The position numbers were made by a program, and so were the translations under genes. Under the pieces are notes generated by a model. It ran no database searches. It was not told the origin of the DNA and worked only from the letters and a program-made list of their open reading frames with translations. 64,000 nt of DNA from Oceanobacter sp. (lineage in GTDB: Bacteria > Pseudomonadota > Gammaproteobacteria > Pseudomonadales > Oceanobacteraceae): NCBI GenBank assembly GCA_002733645.1, contig NVWL01000014.1, positions 1-64,000 on the forward strand, in the 5' to 3' direction. Shown here one piece after another: positions 35,753 through 45,812 of this stretch (position 1 is the first letter of the stretch; each line of letters opens with the position of its first letter).

Positions 35753-37837
35753 ATGAGTGTTGATCTGTCGCAATTTCATCAGATTTTCTTCGAAGAGAGT
35801 TTCGAGGGGCTTGATGTGATGGAGAGCGAGCTCCTTGAAATGGATCTCGATGACGTTAATGAAGAAACCGTAAATACAATTTTCCGAGCGGCTCATTCTA
35901 TTAAAGGCGGCGCTGGAACGTTTGGCTTTATGCCCATTTCTGAATTTACTCACGTTGTTGAAACACTACTGGATGAGATTCGTTCAGGACAACGAACAAT
36001 GCAGGCAAACTTTATCGACTTGTTTTTACAGTCGGTTGATTGCTTGCGCGGTATGTTGTCAGACATGCAGGGAGGCAACGAGCCTGAGGCAGAGCGTCCA
36101 GCTCAATTGCGAAAAGAGTTTGAAGTAATTTTAAATATGGCCGCAGCGCCTATTGAAGACGAAGATCCTAGTACAGCCGGGGATGGGCAGGGTTGGCTAA
36201 TCAAAATGAGCCCACATCGTGACCTGCTATTGACCGGTAATGAACCCTTTAGAATGTTCCGTGAACTTCGAGATATTGTGGGTGATGACTGCCTAGAAGT
36301 AACGTCGTATTGCGATGACATTCCTGATTTTTCTAGCTTAACCCCAGAAGAATGTTTCTTGAAGTGGGATTTGAAAGTCACTAAAACTGTACCACTGGAA
36401 GACATAAAAGCCGTGTTCGAGTGGGTTGAAGATGAATGTGATTTGGAATATCTGTCGCTAGATAATACCAGTGACACTGAACCTTCAGATGCTGACAATC
36501 ATATTGAGGAAGCATCGAGTGCGGCATCTACAGAGTCTGTCGCTGAGGTAGAGCCAACGTCAGTCGAAGCTACGGAAATCAAAGCTACGGAAGTCAAAGC
36601 GGAAAAATCCGCAAAACCAGTGAAAAAACAGGCTGAAAGCTCTTCAATACGAGTTTCTATCGACAAAGTAGATAGCTTGATCAATATGGTGGGTGAGCTG
36701 GTTATTACCCAATCTATGCTGGGTGAGCTAGGGAGTAATTTCGATTTAGGGCGTTTAGCCAAGTTACAAGAAGGCTTGTCTCAGTTAGAACAAAACACCC
36801 GAGAGCTTCAAGAGAGCGTCATGAAAATTCGCATGATGCCAATCAGCTTTGCATTCAGTCGCTTTCCACGCTTGGTGCGTGATCTTGGTAATCAATTAGA
36901 TAAAAAAGTAAACCTAGTGACGCTGGGTGAGCAGACTGAACTTGATAAAACGGTAATGGAAAAAATCAGTGACCCCTTGGTTCATCTTGTGCGGAACTCA
37001 ATGGATCACGGCTTAGAAACAACCCCAGACCGCATTGCCGCAGGTAAAAAAGAAGAGGGCACCATTACTCTCAATGCCTATCATCAGGGCGGTAATATCG
37101 TAATTGAAGTGGCTGATGATGGTGCAGGCCTGAATGAAGAAAAGATTTTACGAAAAGCTGTCGAAAAGAAATTAGTACCAGAGAAAAACAATCTATCACC
37201 TGAAGAAATACATCAATTGGTATTTTTGCCGGGCTTTTCAACCGCCGATGCTGTCAGTGATATTTCTGGTCGTGGTGTCGGAATGGACGTTGTTCGTAAA
37301 AATATTCAAGCGCTTAACGGCACTATAGAAGTTCGTTCTCAGCGCCATAAAGGCTCAACATTTATTATTCGATTGCCTCTGACACTTGCCATTCTTGATG
37401 GCCAGCTTGTGCAGGTATGCAACGAGACTTACATCTTCCCACTCGTCTCCATTGTTGAATCTATTCAGATCAGTCGCAGCTCGCTCAATCGAGTAACAGC
37501 AGGGCAATATGTTATGCAATTACGGGATGAATACATCCCTATTGTTTGTCTGGATCAAGTCTTCGGGCTACGCGAAGCCGATGACAGTTCTGAGAATCTA
37601 ATGCTGGTGGTCGTTGAAGGGGATACCGAAAAAATCGGTATTGTTGTTGATGACTTATTAGGTCAACAGCAAGTCGTTATTAAGAGCCTTGAACAGAACT
37701 ACAAAAAAGTATCGGGTATCTCAGGTGCCACAATACTTGGGGATGGTACTGTCGCATTAATTATTGATATATCCAGTATTGATAAAAAATTAGTGCCTGT
37801 GAAAAACAATTCACATCGTCCTGAACGAGCAGCGTGA
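35753..37837 (+). CDS. cheA: chemotaxis histidine kinase CheA (second system)
   Basis: Receptor-coupled kinase of 694 residues. P1 Hpt domain with phospho-acceptor His48 (FRAAHSIKGGAGTF), a middle segment (about 130-245) resembling a P2-like or ferredoxin-like fold, an Ala/Glu linker with TEIKATEVKAEKSAKP, dimerisation P3 (SSIRVSIDKVDSLINMVGELV), kinase P4 (VRNSMDHGLE; ADDGAGL; GFSTADAVSDISGRGVGMDVV) and CheW-like P5. Intact throughout. Four bases overlap the possible cheW GTG start. Confidence 0.96.
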   Translation: MSVDLSQFHQIFFEESFEGLDVMESELLEMDLDDVNEETVNTIFRAAHSIKGGAGTFGFMPISEFTHVVETLLDEIRSGQRTMQANFIDLFLQSVDCLRGMLSDMQGGNEPEAERPAQLRKEFEVILNMAAAPIEDEDPSTAGDGQGWLIKMSPHRDLLLTGNEPFRMFRELRDIVGDDCLEVTSYCDDIPDFSSLTPEECFLKWDLKVTKTVPLEDIKAVFEWVEDECDLEYLSLDNTSDTEPSDADNHIEEASSAASTESVAEVEPTSVEATEIKATEVKAEKSAKPVKKQAESSSIRVSIDKVDSLINMVGELVITQSMLGELGSNFDLGRLAKLQEGLSQLEQNTRELQESVMKIRMMPISFAFSRFPRLVRDLGNQLDKKVNLVTLGEQTELDKTVMEKISDPLVHLVRNSMDHGLETTPDRIAAGKKEEGTITLNAYHQGGNIVIEVADDGAGLNEEKILRKAVEKKLVPEKNNLSPEEIHQLVFLPGFSTADAVSDISGRGVGMDVVRKNIQALNGTIEVRSQRHKGSTFIIRLPLTLAILDGQLVQVCNETYIFPLVSIVESIQISRSSLNRVTAGQYVMQLRDEYIPIVCLDQVFGLREADDSSENLMLVVVEGDTEKIGIVVDDLLGQQQVVIKSLEQNYKKVSGISGATILGDGTVALIIDISSIDKKLVPVKNNSHRPERAA

Positions 37838-37845
37838 GGAATAAC

Positions 37846-38361
37846 ATGGCAGAAGTAGCAGCAGAGAGTCTTGTGGTCGAAGGTCACCTCGCCGATGAAC
37901 AGCAATATCTGACATTTATCATGTCCGGTGAAGAATATGGTGTGGATATTCTTGCAGTACAAGAAATTAGAGGTTGGGAAGCACCGACTCTGATTCCAAA
38001 TTCTCCACCTTTTATTCGTGGTGTTATTAATCTACGTGGCACCATTGTTCCTATTATGGATTTACGCTTACGTTTTGGCTTAACCGAAGCCGATTACACC
38101 GCAACTACCGTGGTTATTATCTTGAAATTTGATAGTGATAAAGGCGAGCGTGTACTCGGTATCGTTGTCGATGCTGTATCTGATGTTTATACCATTGCAG
38201 ATACGGAAGCGCGTAAACCCCCAGAACTCACAGAAGATGAGAACTCTGACTTTATCAAAGGTTTGGTAAACGTCAGTGAAAAAATGGTCATCCTTCTGGA
38301 TGTTGAGCAGTTGCTTGACCTCCACTTACAGGTGCTCTCAGAGCAAGTTATCACTGATTAG
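37846..38361 (+). CDS. cheW: chemotaxis coupling protein CheW
   Basis: Links CheA to the receptor, 171 residues, single CheW domain (YLTFIMSGEEYGVDILAVQEIRGWE; PPFIRGVINLRGTIVPIMDLR; GIVVDAVSDVYTI). ATG at 37846 with TGAGGA eight bases upstream is preferred to GTG at 37834, which overlaps cheA. It belongs to the operon with the adjacent receptor. Confidence 0.94.
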   Translation: MAEVAAESLVVEGHLADEQQYLTFIMSGEEYGVDILAVQEIRGWEAPTLIPNSPPFIRGVINLRGTIVPIMDLRLRFGLTEADYTATTVVIILKFDSDKGERVLGIVVDAVSDVYTIADTEARKPPELTEDENSDFIKGLVNVSEKMVILLDVEQLLDLHLQVLSEQVITD

Positions 38362-38406
38362 CCGCATGGCGGAAATATTACCTAAAACAGGTAAGGAATG
38401 GATATT

Positions 38407-40758
38407 ATGAAATTTTTAAAAGACCTTCTGTCATCTGAAACCAAAGACCCTCAAGCTATTAGTGAACTTGAAGGAATAGTTACAGCTCTGAATCAAAGCC
38501 AAGCTGTGATTGAATTTAATACCGATGGAACGATTATCACGGCCAATGATAATTTCCTGAATACATTGGGTTATCGCCTGGATGAGATTCAAGGTAAACA
38601 TCACAGCTTATTTGTTGACACAGAATATTCACGCTCACGTGAGTATGGCGAGTTTTGGGATGCATTGAACCGTGGTGAATTCCAGCAGGCTGAATTCAAG
38701 CGTTTTGGAAAAAGTGGAAATACCATATGGATTCAAGCGACATACAGCCCAATTAAAGATGAAATCGGTCGTGTTTACAAAGTGGTTAAATTTGCTTCAG
38801 ATATTACTGCGCAAAAAATTAAGGCCGAAGAGAATGCTATTACGGCAAACTACGCTAACGCTTTAAAGCTATGTCAGGCAAACGTGATGCTAGCAGATAA
38901 CGATATGAACATTATTTATATGAATGATGAAGTGTCGAAGATGTTGAGGGGAAGAGAGCCCGAACTGCAAAAGTATTTGCCTAATTTTAAAGTGGATTCG
39001 TTGGTGGGTACTAATGTTGACGGTTTTCATAAAAACCCTAGCCACCAGAGAAAAATGGTAAGGGAAATTACTGAGCCGTATAATACTCGCTTAAATTTTG
39101 ATACGTTAAACTTTGAACTGACGGCGACCCCTTGGATTGGGACCGATGGCACGCGTGTTGGTACGGTAGTGGAGTGGGTTGATATTACCGATACGTTGAA
39201 GGCACGAGAAGAAGAGGTACGCATTTCCAATGCAAACTCGCAGGTGAAACAAGCGCTTGATTGTTTGACGGCTAACGCCATGATTGCTGATGGAGATGGT
39301 AATATCATCTACATGAATGATGCAGTTAAGAGCATGATGCGTGATGCTGAATCCGATCTTCGTAAGGAACTTCCAGGCTTTGATGCTAAGCACCTTGTAG
39401 GTGAAAATATTGATCGATTCCACAAAAATCCAGCGCATCAGCGATCGATGCTATCTGCTTTAACGCAGACATATTCCACGCAAATTGTCGTTGGTGGACG
39501 TACTTTTTCTTTGATTGCTAACCCAATTGTTAGTGAAAAAGGTGAGCGCTTAGGCACCGTGGTTGAGTGGGCGGATCGCACAAAAGAAGTAGGTGCTGAG
39601 AAAGAAATTGATGCCATTGTTGAAGCCGCTGCGGCGGGTGACCTATCTCGTCGGATCGAAATATCCGGAAAAGATGGCTTCTTCTTGAATTTAGCGGAAG
39701 GTTTAAATCGTTTGCTCGGTATTGCCGATGATGTGGTGGCGGATACGGTAAGAATATTTGATGCCCTAGCCCACGGAAATTTAACGCGACAGATTGATAA
39801 AGAATACATGGGGTCTTTCGGCAAGCTTAAACAGGATGCTAACTCTACCGTTGAGCGTTTAACTGAAATCATTACCCGTATTCGTGAGTCGGCGTCGACG
39901 GTGACCACAGGCGCAAGTGAAATTGCACAGGGGAACGCGGATCTCAGTAAGCGTACTGAGTCACAAGCGTCCAGTCTTGAAGAAACGGCCTCCAGTATGG
40001 AAGAAATGACCAGTGCTGTTAAGCAAACCAGTGAAAACTCGGTACATGCGAATGAGCTGGCCAACTCAGCTCGTGGCAAGGCACAAGAAGGGGGGGATGT
40101 AGTCAGCAAAGCCGTCGATGCCATGAATGAGATTAACCAAGCAAGTAAGAAGATCTCTGACATTATCGGTGTGATTGATGAAATTGCCTTCCAAACGAAC
40201 TTGCTTGCTTTGAATGCTGCAGTAGAAGCAGCAAGAGCTGGCGAGCAGGGTCGAGGATTTGCGGTTGTGGCTGGTGAGGTACGAAATCTTGCTCAGCGCT
40301 CTGCGGGTGCTGCGAAAGAAATCAAAGATCTTATCCGTGACAGCGTCGATAAAGTGGAAGCAGGCACCTCTCTGGTGAATGCGTCTGGTAAAACCCTGTC
40401 TGAAATTATTGGTGCTGTTGATCGTGTGTCTTCCATGATTCAAGAAATTAGTACCGCAGCTTCAGAGCAATCGGCGGGCATTGATCAGGTAAACAGTGCG
40501 GTTGCACAGATGGACGAAATGACCCAGCAAAATGCGGCGTTAGTGGAAGAAGCAACCGCGGCGGGGGAAGCGATGTCAGGGCAGGCACAAGAGATGTCAC
40601 AGCTGATGGAGTTCTTTACTCTGAACAGCCAAGGTGGTGGTAGTGCAGCATTGGCGATAGCCAGTCGAGCACCGGCCCCTGTCTCGCGAGCGCCAGCCCC
40701 TGTCGCTAATCAAGGTGGTCTGTCTGTCAGTAATACTGACGAGTGGGAGGAGTTTTGA
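38407..40758 (+). CDS. soluble methyl-accepting chemoreceptor, triple PAS
   Basis: Cytoplasmic chemoreceptor of 783 residues with no membrane segment. PAS1 spans about 25-135. PAS2 (about 150-260) and PAS3 (about 275-385) are near duplicates, sharing IIYMNDxV and FHKNPxHQR. HAMP-like helices follow (about 400-490), then the signalling hairpin [34 protein letters not shown]. It ends in a Pro/Ala tether and EWEEF, close to the GWEEF CheR-tether of P. aeruginosa Aer2/McpB. Start at ATG 38407 with AAGGA nine bases before; ATG 38398 is too close to it. It most likely senses a soluble or redox signal through its PAS domains. Confidence 0.92.
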   Translation: MKFLKDLLSSETKDPQAISELEGIVTALNQSQAVIEFNTDGTIITANDNFLNTLGYRLDEIQGKHHSLFVDTEYSRSREYGEFWDALNRGEFQQAEFKRFGKSGNTIWIQATYSPIKDEIGRVYKVVKFASDITAQKIKAEENAITANYANALKLCQANVMLADNDMNIIYMNDEVSKMLRGREPELQKYLPNFKVDSLVGTNVDGFHKNPSHQRKMVREITEPYNTRLNFDTLNFELTATPWIGTDGTRVGTVVEWVDITDTLKAREEEVRISNANSQVKQALDCLTANAMIADGDGNIIYMNDAVKSMMRDAESDLRKELPGFDAKHLVGENIDRFHKNPAHQRSMLSALTQTYSTQIVVGGRTFSLIANPIVSEKGERLGTVVEWADRTKEVGAEKEIDAIVEAAAAGDLSRRIEISGKDGFFLNLAEGLNRLLGIADDVVADTVRIFDALAHGNLTRQIDKEYMGSFGKLKQDANSTVERLTEIITRIRESASTVTTGASEIAQGNADLSKRTESQASSLEETASSMEEMTSAVKQTSENSVHANELANSARGKAQEGGDVVSKAVDAMNEINQASKKISDIIGVIDEIAFQTNLLALNAAVEAARAGEQGRGFAVVAGEVRNLAQRSAGAAKEIKDLIRDSVDKVEAGTSLVNASGKTLSEIIGAVDRVSSMIQEISTAASEQSAGIDQVNSAVAQMDEMTQQNAALVEEATAAGEAMSGQAQEMSQLMEFFTLNSQGGGSAALAIASRAPAPVSRAPAPVANQGGLSVSNTDEWEEF

Positions 40759-40764
40759 TTTCCC

Positions 40765-41616
40765 ATGAATGCATCGACGCTAGCGAGCTCTCTGCTGGGT
40801 GAAGATAAAGAGTTTTTAATGACAGGGCGCGATTTCGATGAAATCGCTGACCTTGCTTATAAACACACTGGCATTGTGCTGGGTCGTCACAAAGCAAACA
40901 TGGTTTACGGGCGCATTGCCCGTCGTTTAAGGCAGTTAGGTATTGGTACCTTTCGAGAGTATCTCACTTTTCTTAATAAGAACTTTGAGAAAGAATCGAC
41001 AGACTTTATCAATTTGATTACCACTAACCTGACTTCTTTTTATCGTGAATCTCATCACTTTGATTATTTGAAATCAACGGTTATTCCTGAGCTTAAAGAA
41101 AAGACTGAGAAGCGTGTTCGTATTTGGTCGTCTGGTTGCTCTATCGGGCAGGAAGCTTACACCATCGCTTTCACATTGGCGGACGCTGCCTTTCCTGCGT
41201 CTTGGGATATTAAGATCTTGGCGACAGACCTTGATTCTAATGTGATTGAGACGGGACGAAGCGGTGTGTACCCCGTTGATCATATAGGAACTGTTCCTGA
41301 TCTGGTGATTGAGCGGTATTTTCAAAAAAGCAAAGATACTACTCAGGTAAAAATTAAAAAAAGTATTTTGGAAATGGTGCATTTTAAGCGCCTAAATCTA
41401 TTAGAAAGCTGGCCGATGAGTGGGCCATTTGATGTCATATTTTGCCGTAATGTCGTCATTTATTTTGATCGTGATACCCAGAAAAAATTGTTCGATCGTT
41501 ACGCTGATTACTTACCTGTAGGTGGGCACTTAATTATCGGGCACTCTGAATCGATTAACGGTTTATCCGATCGATTTGAATCGGTAGGTAATACTATTTA
41601 CCGAAAACTCTATTAA
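40765..41616 (+). CDS. cheR: chemoreceptor methyltransferase CheR
   Basis: S-adenosylmethionine-dependent methyltransferase that methylates receptor glutamates, 283 residues. N-terminal CheR helix bundle (about 20-80), SAM-binding WSSGCSIGQEAYTIAF, ILATDLDSNVIETGRSGVYP, and FDVIFCRNVVIYFD. It lies 6 bp after the receptor gene, whose EWEEF end is a plausible docking site for its beta-subdomain. It is the only cheR in the window; the flagellar system here lacks its own. Confidence 0.95.
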   Translation: MNASTLASSLLGEDKEFLMTGRDFDEIADLAYKHTGIVLGRHKANMVYGRIARRLRQLGIGTFREYLTFLNKNFEKESTDFINLITTNLTSFYRESHHFDYLKSTVIPELKEKTEKRVRIWSSGCSIGQEAYTIAFTLADAAFPASWDIKILATDLDSNVIETGRSGVYPVDHIGTVPDLVIERYFQKSKDTTQVKIKKSILEMVHFKRLNLLESWPMSGPFDVIFCRNVVIYFDRDTQKKLFDRYADYLPVGGHLIIGHSESINGLSDRFESVGNTIYRKLY

Positions 41617-41628
41617 GGGAGGAAGCCT

Positions 41629-42276
41629 ATGCTTAACTCCAGACCGCCAGAACCTAAACCACTTCCGGGGTTCGAGCACGTTGTTCGATACTGGGATGGC
41701 GTTCATAACACCTGGGCCGCCAAGATTCTACCGGGCGAGTTTTATGTCTCTACACAAGGTGAGATGATTGCGACGGTACTTGGCTCGTGTGTGTCAGCTT
41801 GTATTCGCGATAAGGTTATGGGCATTGGTGGTATGAACCACTTTATGTTGCCTGAACCCAATGATCACTCCAGCGAGCTATGGGGTACAAACCCCGCAGC
41901 ACAAGAATCTCGCTATGGTAACTGGGCGATGGAGTATCTGATCAACGAAATATTAAAACGTGGCGGCCGACGTGAAAACTTAGAAGTAAAGATTTTTGGC
42001 GGTGGCCAGATGATCGCGTCAATGAGTGACATCGGGCAGCGAAATATTTTATTTGTGTATAGCTACTTACAAAGTGAAAACTTGGCGATAGCAAGTTCAG
42101 ATGTTGGTGATGTTTACGCGCGTAAGGTGTTGTATTTTCCTGATACCGGCGCTGTAAAAATGCGTCGAATTTCAAATGTTAAAAACGATACCTTGGTTAA
42201 ACGTGAAACCAAATACCATGAGCAAGTTAACTTTGAAGATAAAGCACAAGGAGACAGCGGCATTGATCTTTTCTGA
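41629..42276 (+). CDS. cheD: chemoreceptor glutamine deamidase CheD
   Basis: Deamidates receptor glutamines to methylatable glutamates. The 215-residue protein carries the catalytic Cys in TVLGSCVSACIRD and the His in GGMNHFMLPEP, then GNWAMEYLINEILKRGGRRENLEVKIFGG. An N-terminal lead of about 35 residues (PGFEHVVRYWDGVHNTWAAKILPG) is typical of the proteobacterial F7 CheD. Lies between cheR and cheB as in other F7-like clusters. Confidence 0.94.
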   Translation: MLNSRPPEPKPLPGFEHVVRYWDGVHNTWAAKILPGEFYVSTQGEMIATVLGSCVSACIRDKVMGIGGMNHFMLPEPNDHSSELWGTNPAAQESRYGNWAMEYLINEILKRGGRRENLEVKIFGGGQMIASMSDIGQRNILFVYSYLQSENLAIASSDVGDVYARKVLYFPDTGAVKMRRISNVKNDTLVKRETKYHEQVNFEDKAQGDSGIDLF

Positions 42277-42287
42277 GCTGTATAACT

Positions 42288-43331
42288 ATGAAAAAGATTA
42301 AAGTACTTATTGTTGATGATTCAGCCCTTATCCGAAAAATGCTCACTGAGATATTTTCGAAAACGAGTGATGTTGAAGTAGTCGGGGTGGCAAGTGACCC
42401 TCTGATTGCTCGCGATAAAATAAAACAGCTGAACCCTGATGTACTGACGTTAGACATTGAGATGCCGAGGATGGATGGCCTTCATTTTCTCAGTAACTTA
42501 ATGCGTTTACGGCCTATGCCCGTCGTTATGGTCTCGACTTTAACGGCGAAAGGGGCACCGGAAACACTCGAAGCTTTAGAAATGGGGGCCGTGGATTATA
42601 TTTGTAAGCCTGTGGCCAAAACGGAAGAAGCTTTTTTAAGCTTTTCTCATCATTTGTGCGAAAAAGTACGTATCGCTTCTTGTGCAAGAGTACAGTTTAC
42701 GGACGTAAAAGCGCGTAGCACCCCAAGAGTTGTTACACGCGAAAAAGACGAAAACTACCGTCGTATTATTGCTATCGGCTCATCGACAGGAGGCACAGAA
42801 GCCATCGCTGAAGTGTTAGCGGGCCTACCTGTGAATTGCCCTCCTGTGGTTATTACGCAACATATTCCTGAAGTGTTTAGTGCCTCCTTGGCAAAACGGC
42901 TTAACAATCGTTTTCCGGTGGAGGTGGTTGAAGCACGAGACAATATGAAGGTTGAGAATGGTCGAGTAATTATTGCTCAGGGCGGGAAACATCTTCAGTT
43001 CCGACGCAAAGGACATGAACTGTTCACGGTCATTGATGATGGCCCTAAACAAAACCGTCATAAGCCATCGGTTGAAATTATGTTTAATTCTTTACTGCAG
43101 GTGTGCGGTGGCAAAGGAATAGTTGCAGTGATGCTGACCGGTATGGGCGCAGATGGCGCGGTAGCGATGAAGCGCCTACATGATGATGGCGCCCTTACCA
43201 TGGCCCAAGATGAAGCCTCATGTGTTGTTTGGGGAATGCCCAAAGCGGCCTATGAGATTGGAGCCGTGGATACCTTGGTGCCATTGCAGAAGATTGCATC
43301 AAATATAATGAAATACGCGCGAGAAGCGTGA
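42288..43331 (+). CDS. cheB: chemoreceptor methylesterase CheB (second system)
   Basis: Receiver plus methylesterase, 347 residues. Receiver Asp in LTLDIEMPRMDG and Lys in ICKPV; linker near 130-160; esterase catalytic Ser in GSSTGGTEAI, His in ITQHIPEVFSASLAKRL and Asp in LTGMGADGAVA. Removes methyl groups added by the adjacent CheR. Last chemosensory gene before a 56-bp gap and the STAS/partner-switch genes. Confidence 0.95.
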   Translation: MKKIKVLIVDDSALIRKMLTEIFSKTSDVEVVGVASDPLIARDKIKQLNPDVLTLDIEMPRMDGLHFLSNLMRLRPMPVVMVSTLTAKGAPETLEALEMGAVDYICKPVAKTEEAFLSFSHHLCEKVRIASCARVQFTDVKARSTPRVVTREKDENYRRIIAIGSSTGGTEAIAEVLAGLPVNCPPVVITQHIPEVFSASLAKRLNNRFPVEVVEARDNMKVENGRVIIAQGGKHLQFRRKGHELFTVIDDGPKQNRHKPSVEIMFNSLLQVCGGKGIVAVMLTGMGADGAVAMKRLHDDGALTMAQDEASCVVWGMPKAAYEIGAVDTLVPLQKIASNIMKYAREA

Positions 43332-43387
43332 ATATCCTGACTTTTGTGCTAATACTTAAAGCATAATTTTTTTCTGGAGATCTTAGT

Positions 43388-43690
43388 ATGTCTGTACGTG
43401 CATCGTTAGAGGGTGAAGGTCGCGAGTTGATCATTAAGGTTGACGGGCGGTTTGATTTTAGTGCGCATCAAGAGTTTAGAGAAGCCTATGAGCATAGTAA
43501 TGGCGTCGGCAGTTACGTTGTCGACCTAGGGGCTGCTACTTACTTGGATAGCTCTGCATTAGGTATGTTACTCCTTTTGCGGGATCATGCGGGCGGTGAT
43601 AATTCTGCAATATGTATCACTAACTGCAATGAAGACGTGAAGAAGATTCTCACGATCTCTAACTTTGAGCAGCTTTTCACAATACAGTAA
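43388..43690 (+). CDS. STAS anti-sigma factor antagonist (HsbA-like)
   Basis: Partner-switching protein of 100 residues. The loop DLGAATYLDSSALGMLLLL keeps the phosphorylatable Ser56 (second Ser of DSSA), unlike the STAS protein at the head of the chemosensory operon. In P. aeruginosa the HsbA homologue binds the anti-sigma factor FlgM or the cyclase HsbD according to phosphorylation. Located 9 bp before a kinase/phosphatase gene that should control this serine. Confidence 0.85.
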   Translation: MSVRASLEGEGRELIIKVDGRFDFSAHQEFREAYEHSNGVGSYVVDLGAATYLDSSALGMLLLLRDHAGGDNSAICITNCNEDVKKILTISNFEQLFTIQ

Positions 43691-43699
43691 TAGTTATCT

Positions 43700-45481
43700 A
43701 TGGCGGCTTACAAAGTACTTATCGCTGATGATAACAGCGTAGATCGGAAGGTATTATCACGGGTTGTGCGCAATCAAGGCAACGAAGTTATTGAAGTGAG
43801 TAATGGCTTTGAAGCCGTCGATGCATTTCGCGAGCATAATCCTGAAATTGTTTTGATGGATGTCATGATGCCTGGCCTAAATGGCAAGGATGCGACTCGG
43901 AAAATCAAAGAAATCGCGAATGAAGATTTCGTCCCTATCATATTTTTGACCTCACTTTCGGATGCTCAAAGCTTGGCAGATTGCTTAGAATCTGGCGGCG
44001 ATGATTTTCTGACCAAACCGTATAACCATATTGTTCTGCAAGCCAAAATTAACTCGTTTCACCGTATGTCGGAAATGCATCGTACGTTATTGCATCAGCG
44101 CGATGAAATCGCACGTGCCAATAAGCACATGCTGCAAGAACAGCGAGTGGCAAAAGCGGTATACGACAACGTTGCACATGCGGGTTGTTTGAATGCTGAC
44201 AATATTCGATATGAACTGTCGCCGTTGGCCGTCTTTAATGGCGATGTGTTGTTGGCAGCACGTAAGCCCAGTGGGGGGATGCATGTACTACTAGGCGACT
44301 TTACGGGGCACGGTTTACCCGCCGCTATTGGCGCTATGCCGATGGCTGATATCTTTTATGGTATGACGGCCAAGGGCTTTGGCTTACGCGAAGTTTTGCG
44401 AGAGATTAATCAAAAGCTTAAAAGTGTGTTGCCGGTCGGTTTTTTTTGTTGCTCTGCCGCCGTTGATTTGGCCCCGGATCGTCAATCGGTTCGTGTGTGG
44501 ATGGGGGGAGTGCCTGACTGTTATCTCCTGAGAGCGGATGGTAAATCAATAGAAACCTTATCCTCGCGTCATTTACCACTGGGTGTTCTGTCGGGGGATA
44601 AATTTAATGACCAAATGTCTGAGTTTCCTATGGCCATGGGAGATAGGTTATTTCTGTGGTCTGATGGCATTATTGAAGCGCGCAATGATGCTGGTGAAAT
44701 GTTTGGCCAAGATCAGCTTCAACATACGATTCGAAACAGTGCCTCGCCTCTAAATGTATTTGATGATATTCAAACGGTTGTGAACGAGTTTATTGGGGAG
44801 AGTGAACAGGACGACGATACCACCTTGATTGAAGTCATTATGTCTGAATCCTTACATGATACCCGTGAAGATAGTGGTCAGAATAAAAATAGTAATAATG
44901 CCAATGCCAACTCTCGTGGCCCTATGGATTGGCGCATGGAATATCATATGGAAGCGTCAACGTTGCGAACGTTTAATCCTGTCCCTTTGATGAATCACAT
45001 TATGATGGAAGTGCCTGGGTTGCGTGCTATTGGCGGGCAGCTGTATACCGTTATGGCAGAGTTATTTTCTAACTCACTTGAGCATGGAGTGCTGGGTTTA
45101 AAATCATCACTAAAGGGGTCGGCGGATGGCTTTATGGAATATTACCGTTTGCGAGAAGAACGTGCATCTTCACTGCAAGATGGTTATGTTCGGGTCACTA
45201 TGCAACATACTGGTGATGATGCATCGGGTGATCTCACATTAACTATAGAAGACAGCGGTGATGGTTTTGAATACGATAATAGTGTCTTGTTCAAAGCGTC
45301 GGACAACACGTATTCAGGCAGAGGCATTCCCTTGCTGAATTCAATTTGTCGTTCGCTAAAGTATAAAGGCAAGGGCAACATTGTGGAGGCGGTTATTCAT
45401 TGGCCAATTGAGTCAAAAACGGACAATGAGTTAGCCCAAACCACTGACGCCTTTCCGAGTTCAGAGGCTTGCGATGACTAA
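43700..45481 (+). CDS. receiver-PP2C phosphatase-kinase regulator (HsbR-like)
   Basis: Three-domain switch protein of 593 residues. Receiver (Asp54 in IVLMDVMMPGLNG; Lys in LTKPYN), coiled coil (about 130-160), RsbU-type Ser phosphatase (LLGDFTGHGLPAAIGAMPMADIFYGM; LFLWSDGIIEARN; EQDDDTTLIEV) and a C-terminal HATPase serine kinase (YTVMAELFSNSLEHGVLG; LTIEDSGDGFEYD). This is the HsbR architecture: the receiver would choose between dephosphorylating and phosphorylating the adjacent STAS protein. The 3' end overlaps the Hpt gene by 8 bp. Confidence 0.88.
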   Translation: MAAYKVLIADDNSVDRKVLSRVVRNQGNEVIEVSNGFEAVDAFREHNPEIVLMDVMMPGLNGKDATRKIKEIANEDFVPIIFLTSLSDAQSLADCLESGGDDFLTKPYNHIVLQAKINSFHRMSEMHRTLLHQRDEIARANKHMLQEQRVAKAVYDNVAHAGCLNADNIRYELSPLAVFNGDVLLAARKPSGGMHVLLGDFTGHGLPAAIGAMPMADIFYGMTAKGFGLREVLREINQKLKSVLPVGFFCCSAAVDLAPDRQSVRVWMGGVPDCYLLRADGKSIETLSSRHLPLGVLSGDKFNDQMSEFPMAMGDRLFLWSDGIIEARNDAGEMFGQDQLQHTIRNSASPLNVFDDIQTVVNEFIGESEQDDDTTLIEVIMSESLHDTREDSGQNKNSNNANANSRGPMDWRMEYHMEASTLRTFNPVPLMNHIMMEVPGLRAIGGQLYTVMAELFSNSLEHGVLGLKSSLKGSADGFMEYYRLREERASSLQDGYVRVTMQHTGDDASGDLTLTIEDSGDGFEYDNSVLFKASDNTYSGRGIPLLNSICRSLKYKGKGNIVEAVIHWPIESKTDNELAQTTDAFPSSEACDD

Positions 45482-45812
45482 ATTGAATCAAGCGGCTTTT
45501 AGTGATCTTCGAGAGATTATGGAAGAAGAGTTTTCACCACTCTTAGAGTTATATATCAAAGACTCGGATTCACGTATTGAAGAACTAACCCTGTATTTAG
45601 AAGCGGCAGACTATGAATCGCTTCGTCAAACTGTCCATAGCTTTAAAGGTGCGAGCAGTAATATCTGTGCTGTTGAATTAAGTCAGCAGGCTCAAAAAAT
45701 CGAAGATGCCGCGAAAGAACAACGCATTGAGGGTTTGTCAGCGGCCATCGATGCTCTTAAAACAGAGTATCTATCTGTGCGCGAAGAACTCATGGCCGAT
45801 ATTAAAAAATAG
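45474..45812 (+). CDS. Hpt phosphotransfer protein
   Basis: Single histidine phosphotransfer domain, 112 residues. The phospho-acceptor His lies in RQTVHSFKGASSNICAVELSQQAQKIED (residue about 52). It overlaps the upstream receiver/phosphatase gene and is the natural phosphodonor or relay for that receiver. In several Pseudomonas species a STAS, receiver-PP2C and Hpt trio likewise lies between fliJ and fliK. Confidence 0.85.
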   Translation: MTKLNQAAFSDLREIMEEEFSPLLELYIKDSDSRIEELTLYLEAADYESLRQTVHSFKGASSNICAVELSQQAQKIEDAAKEQRIEGLSAAIDALKTEYLSVREELMADIKK

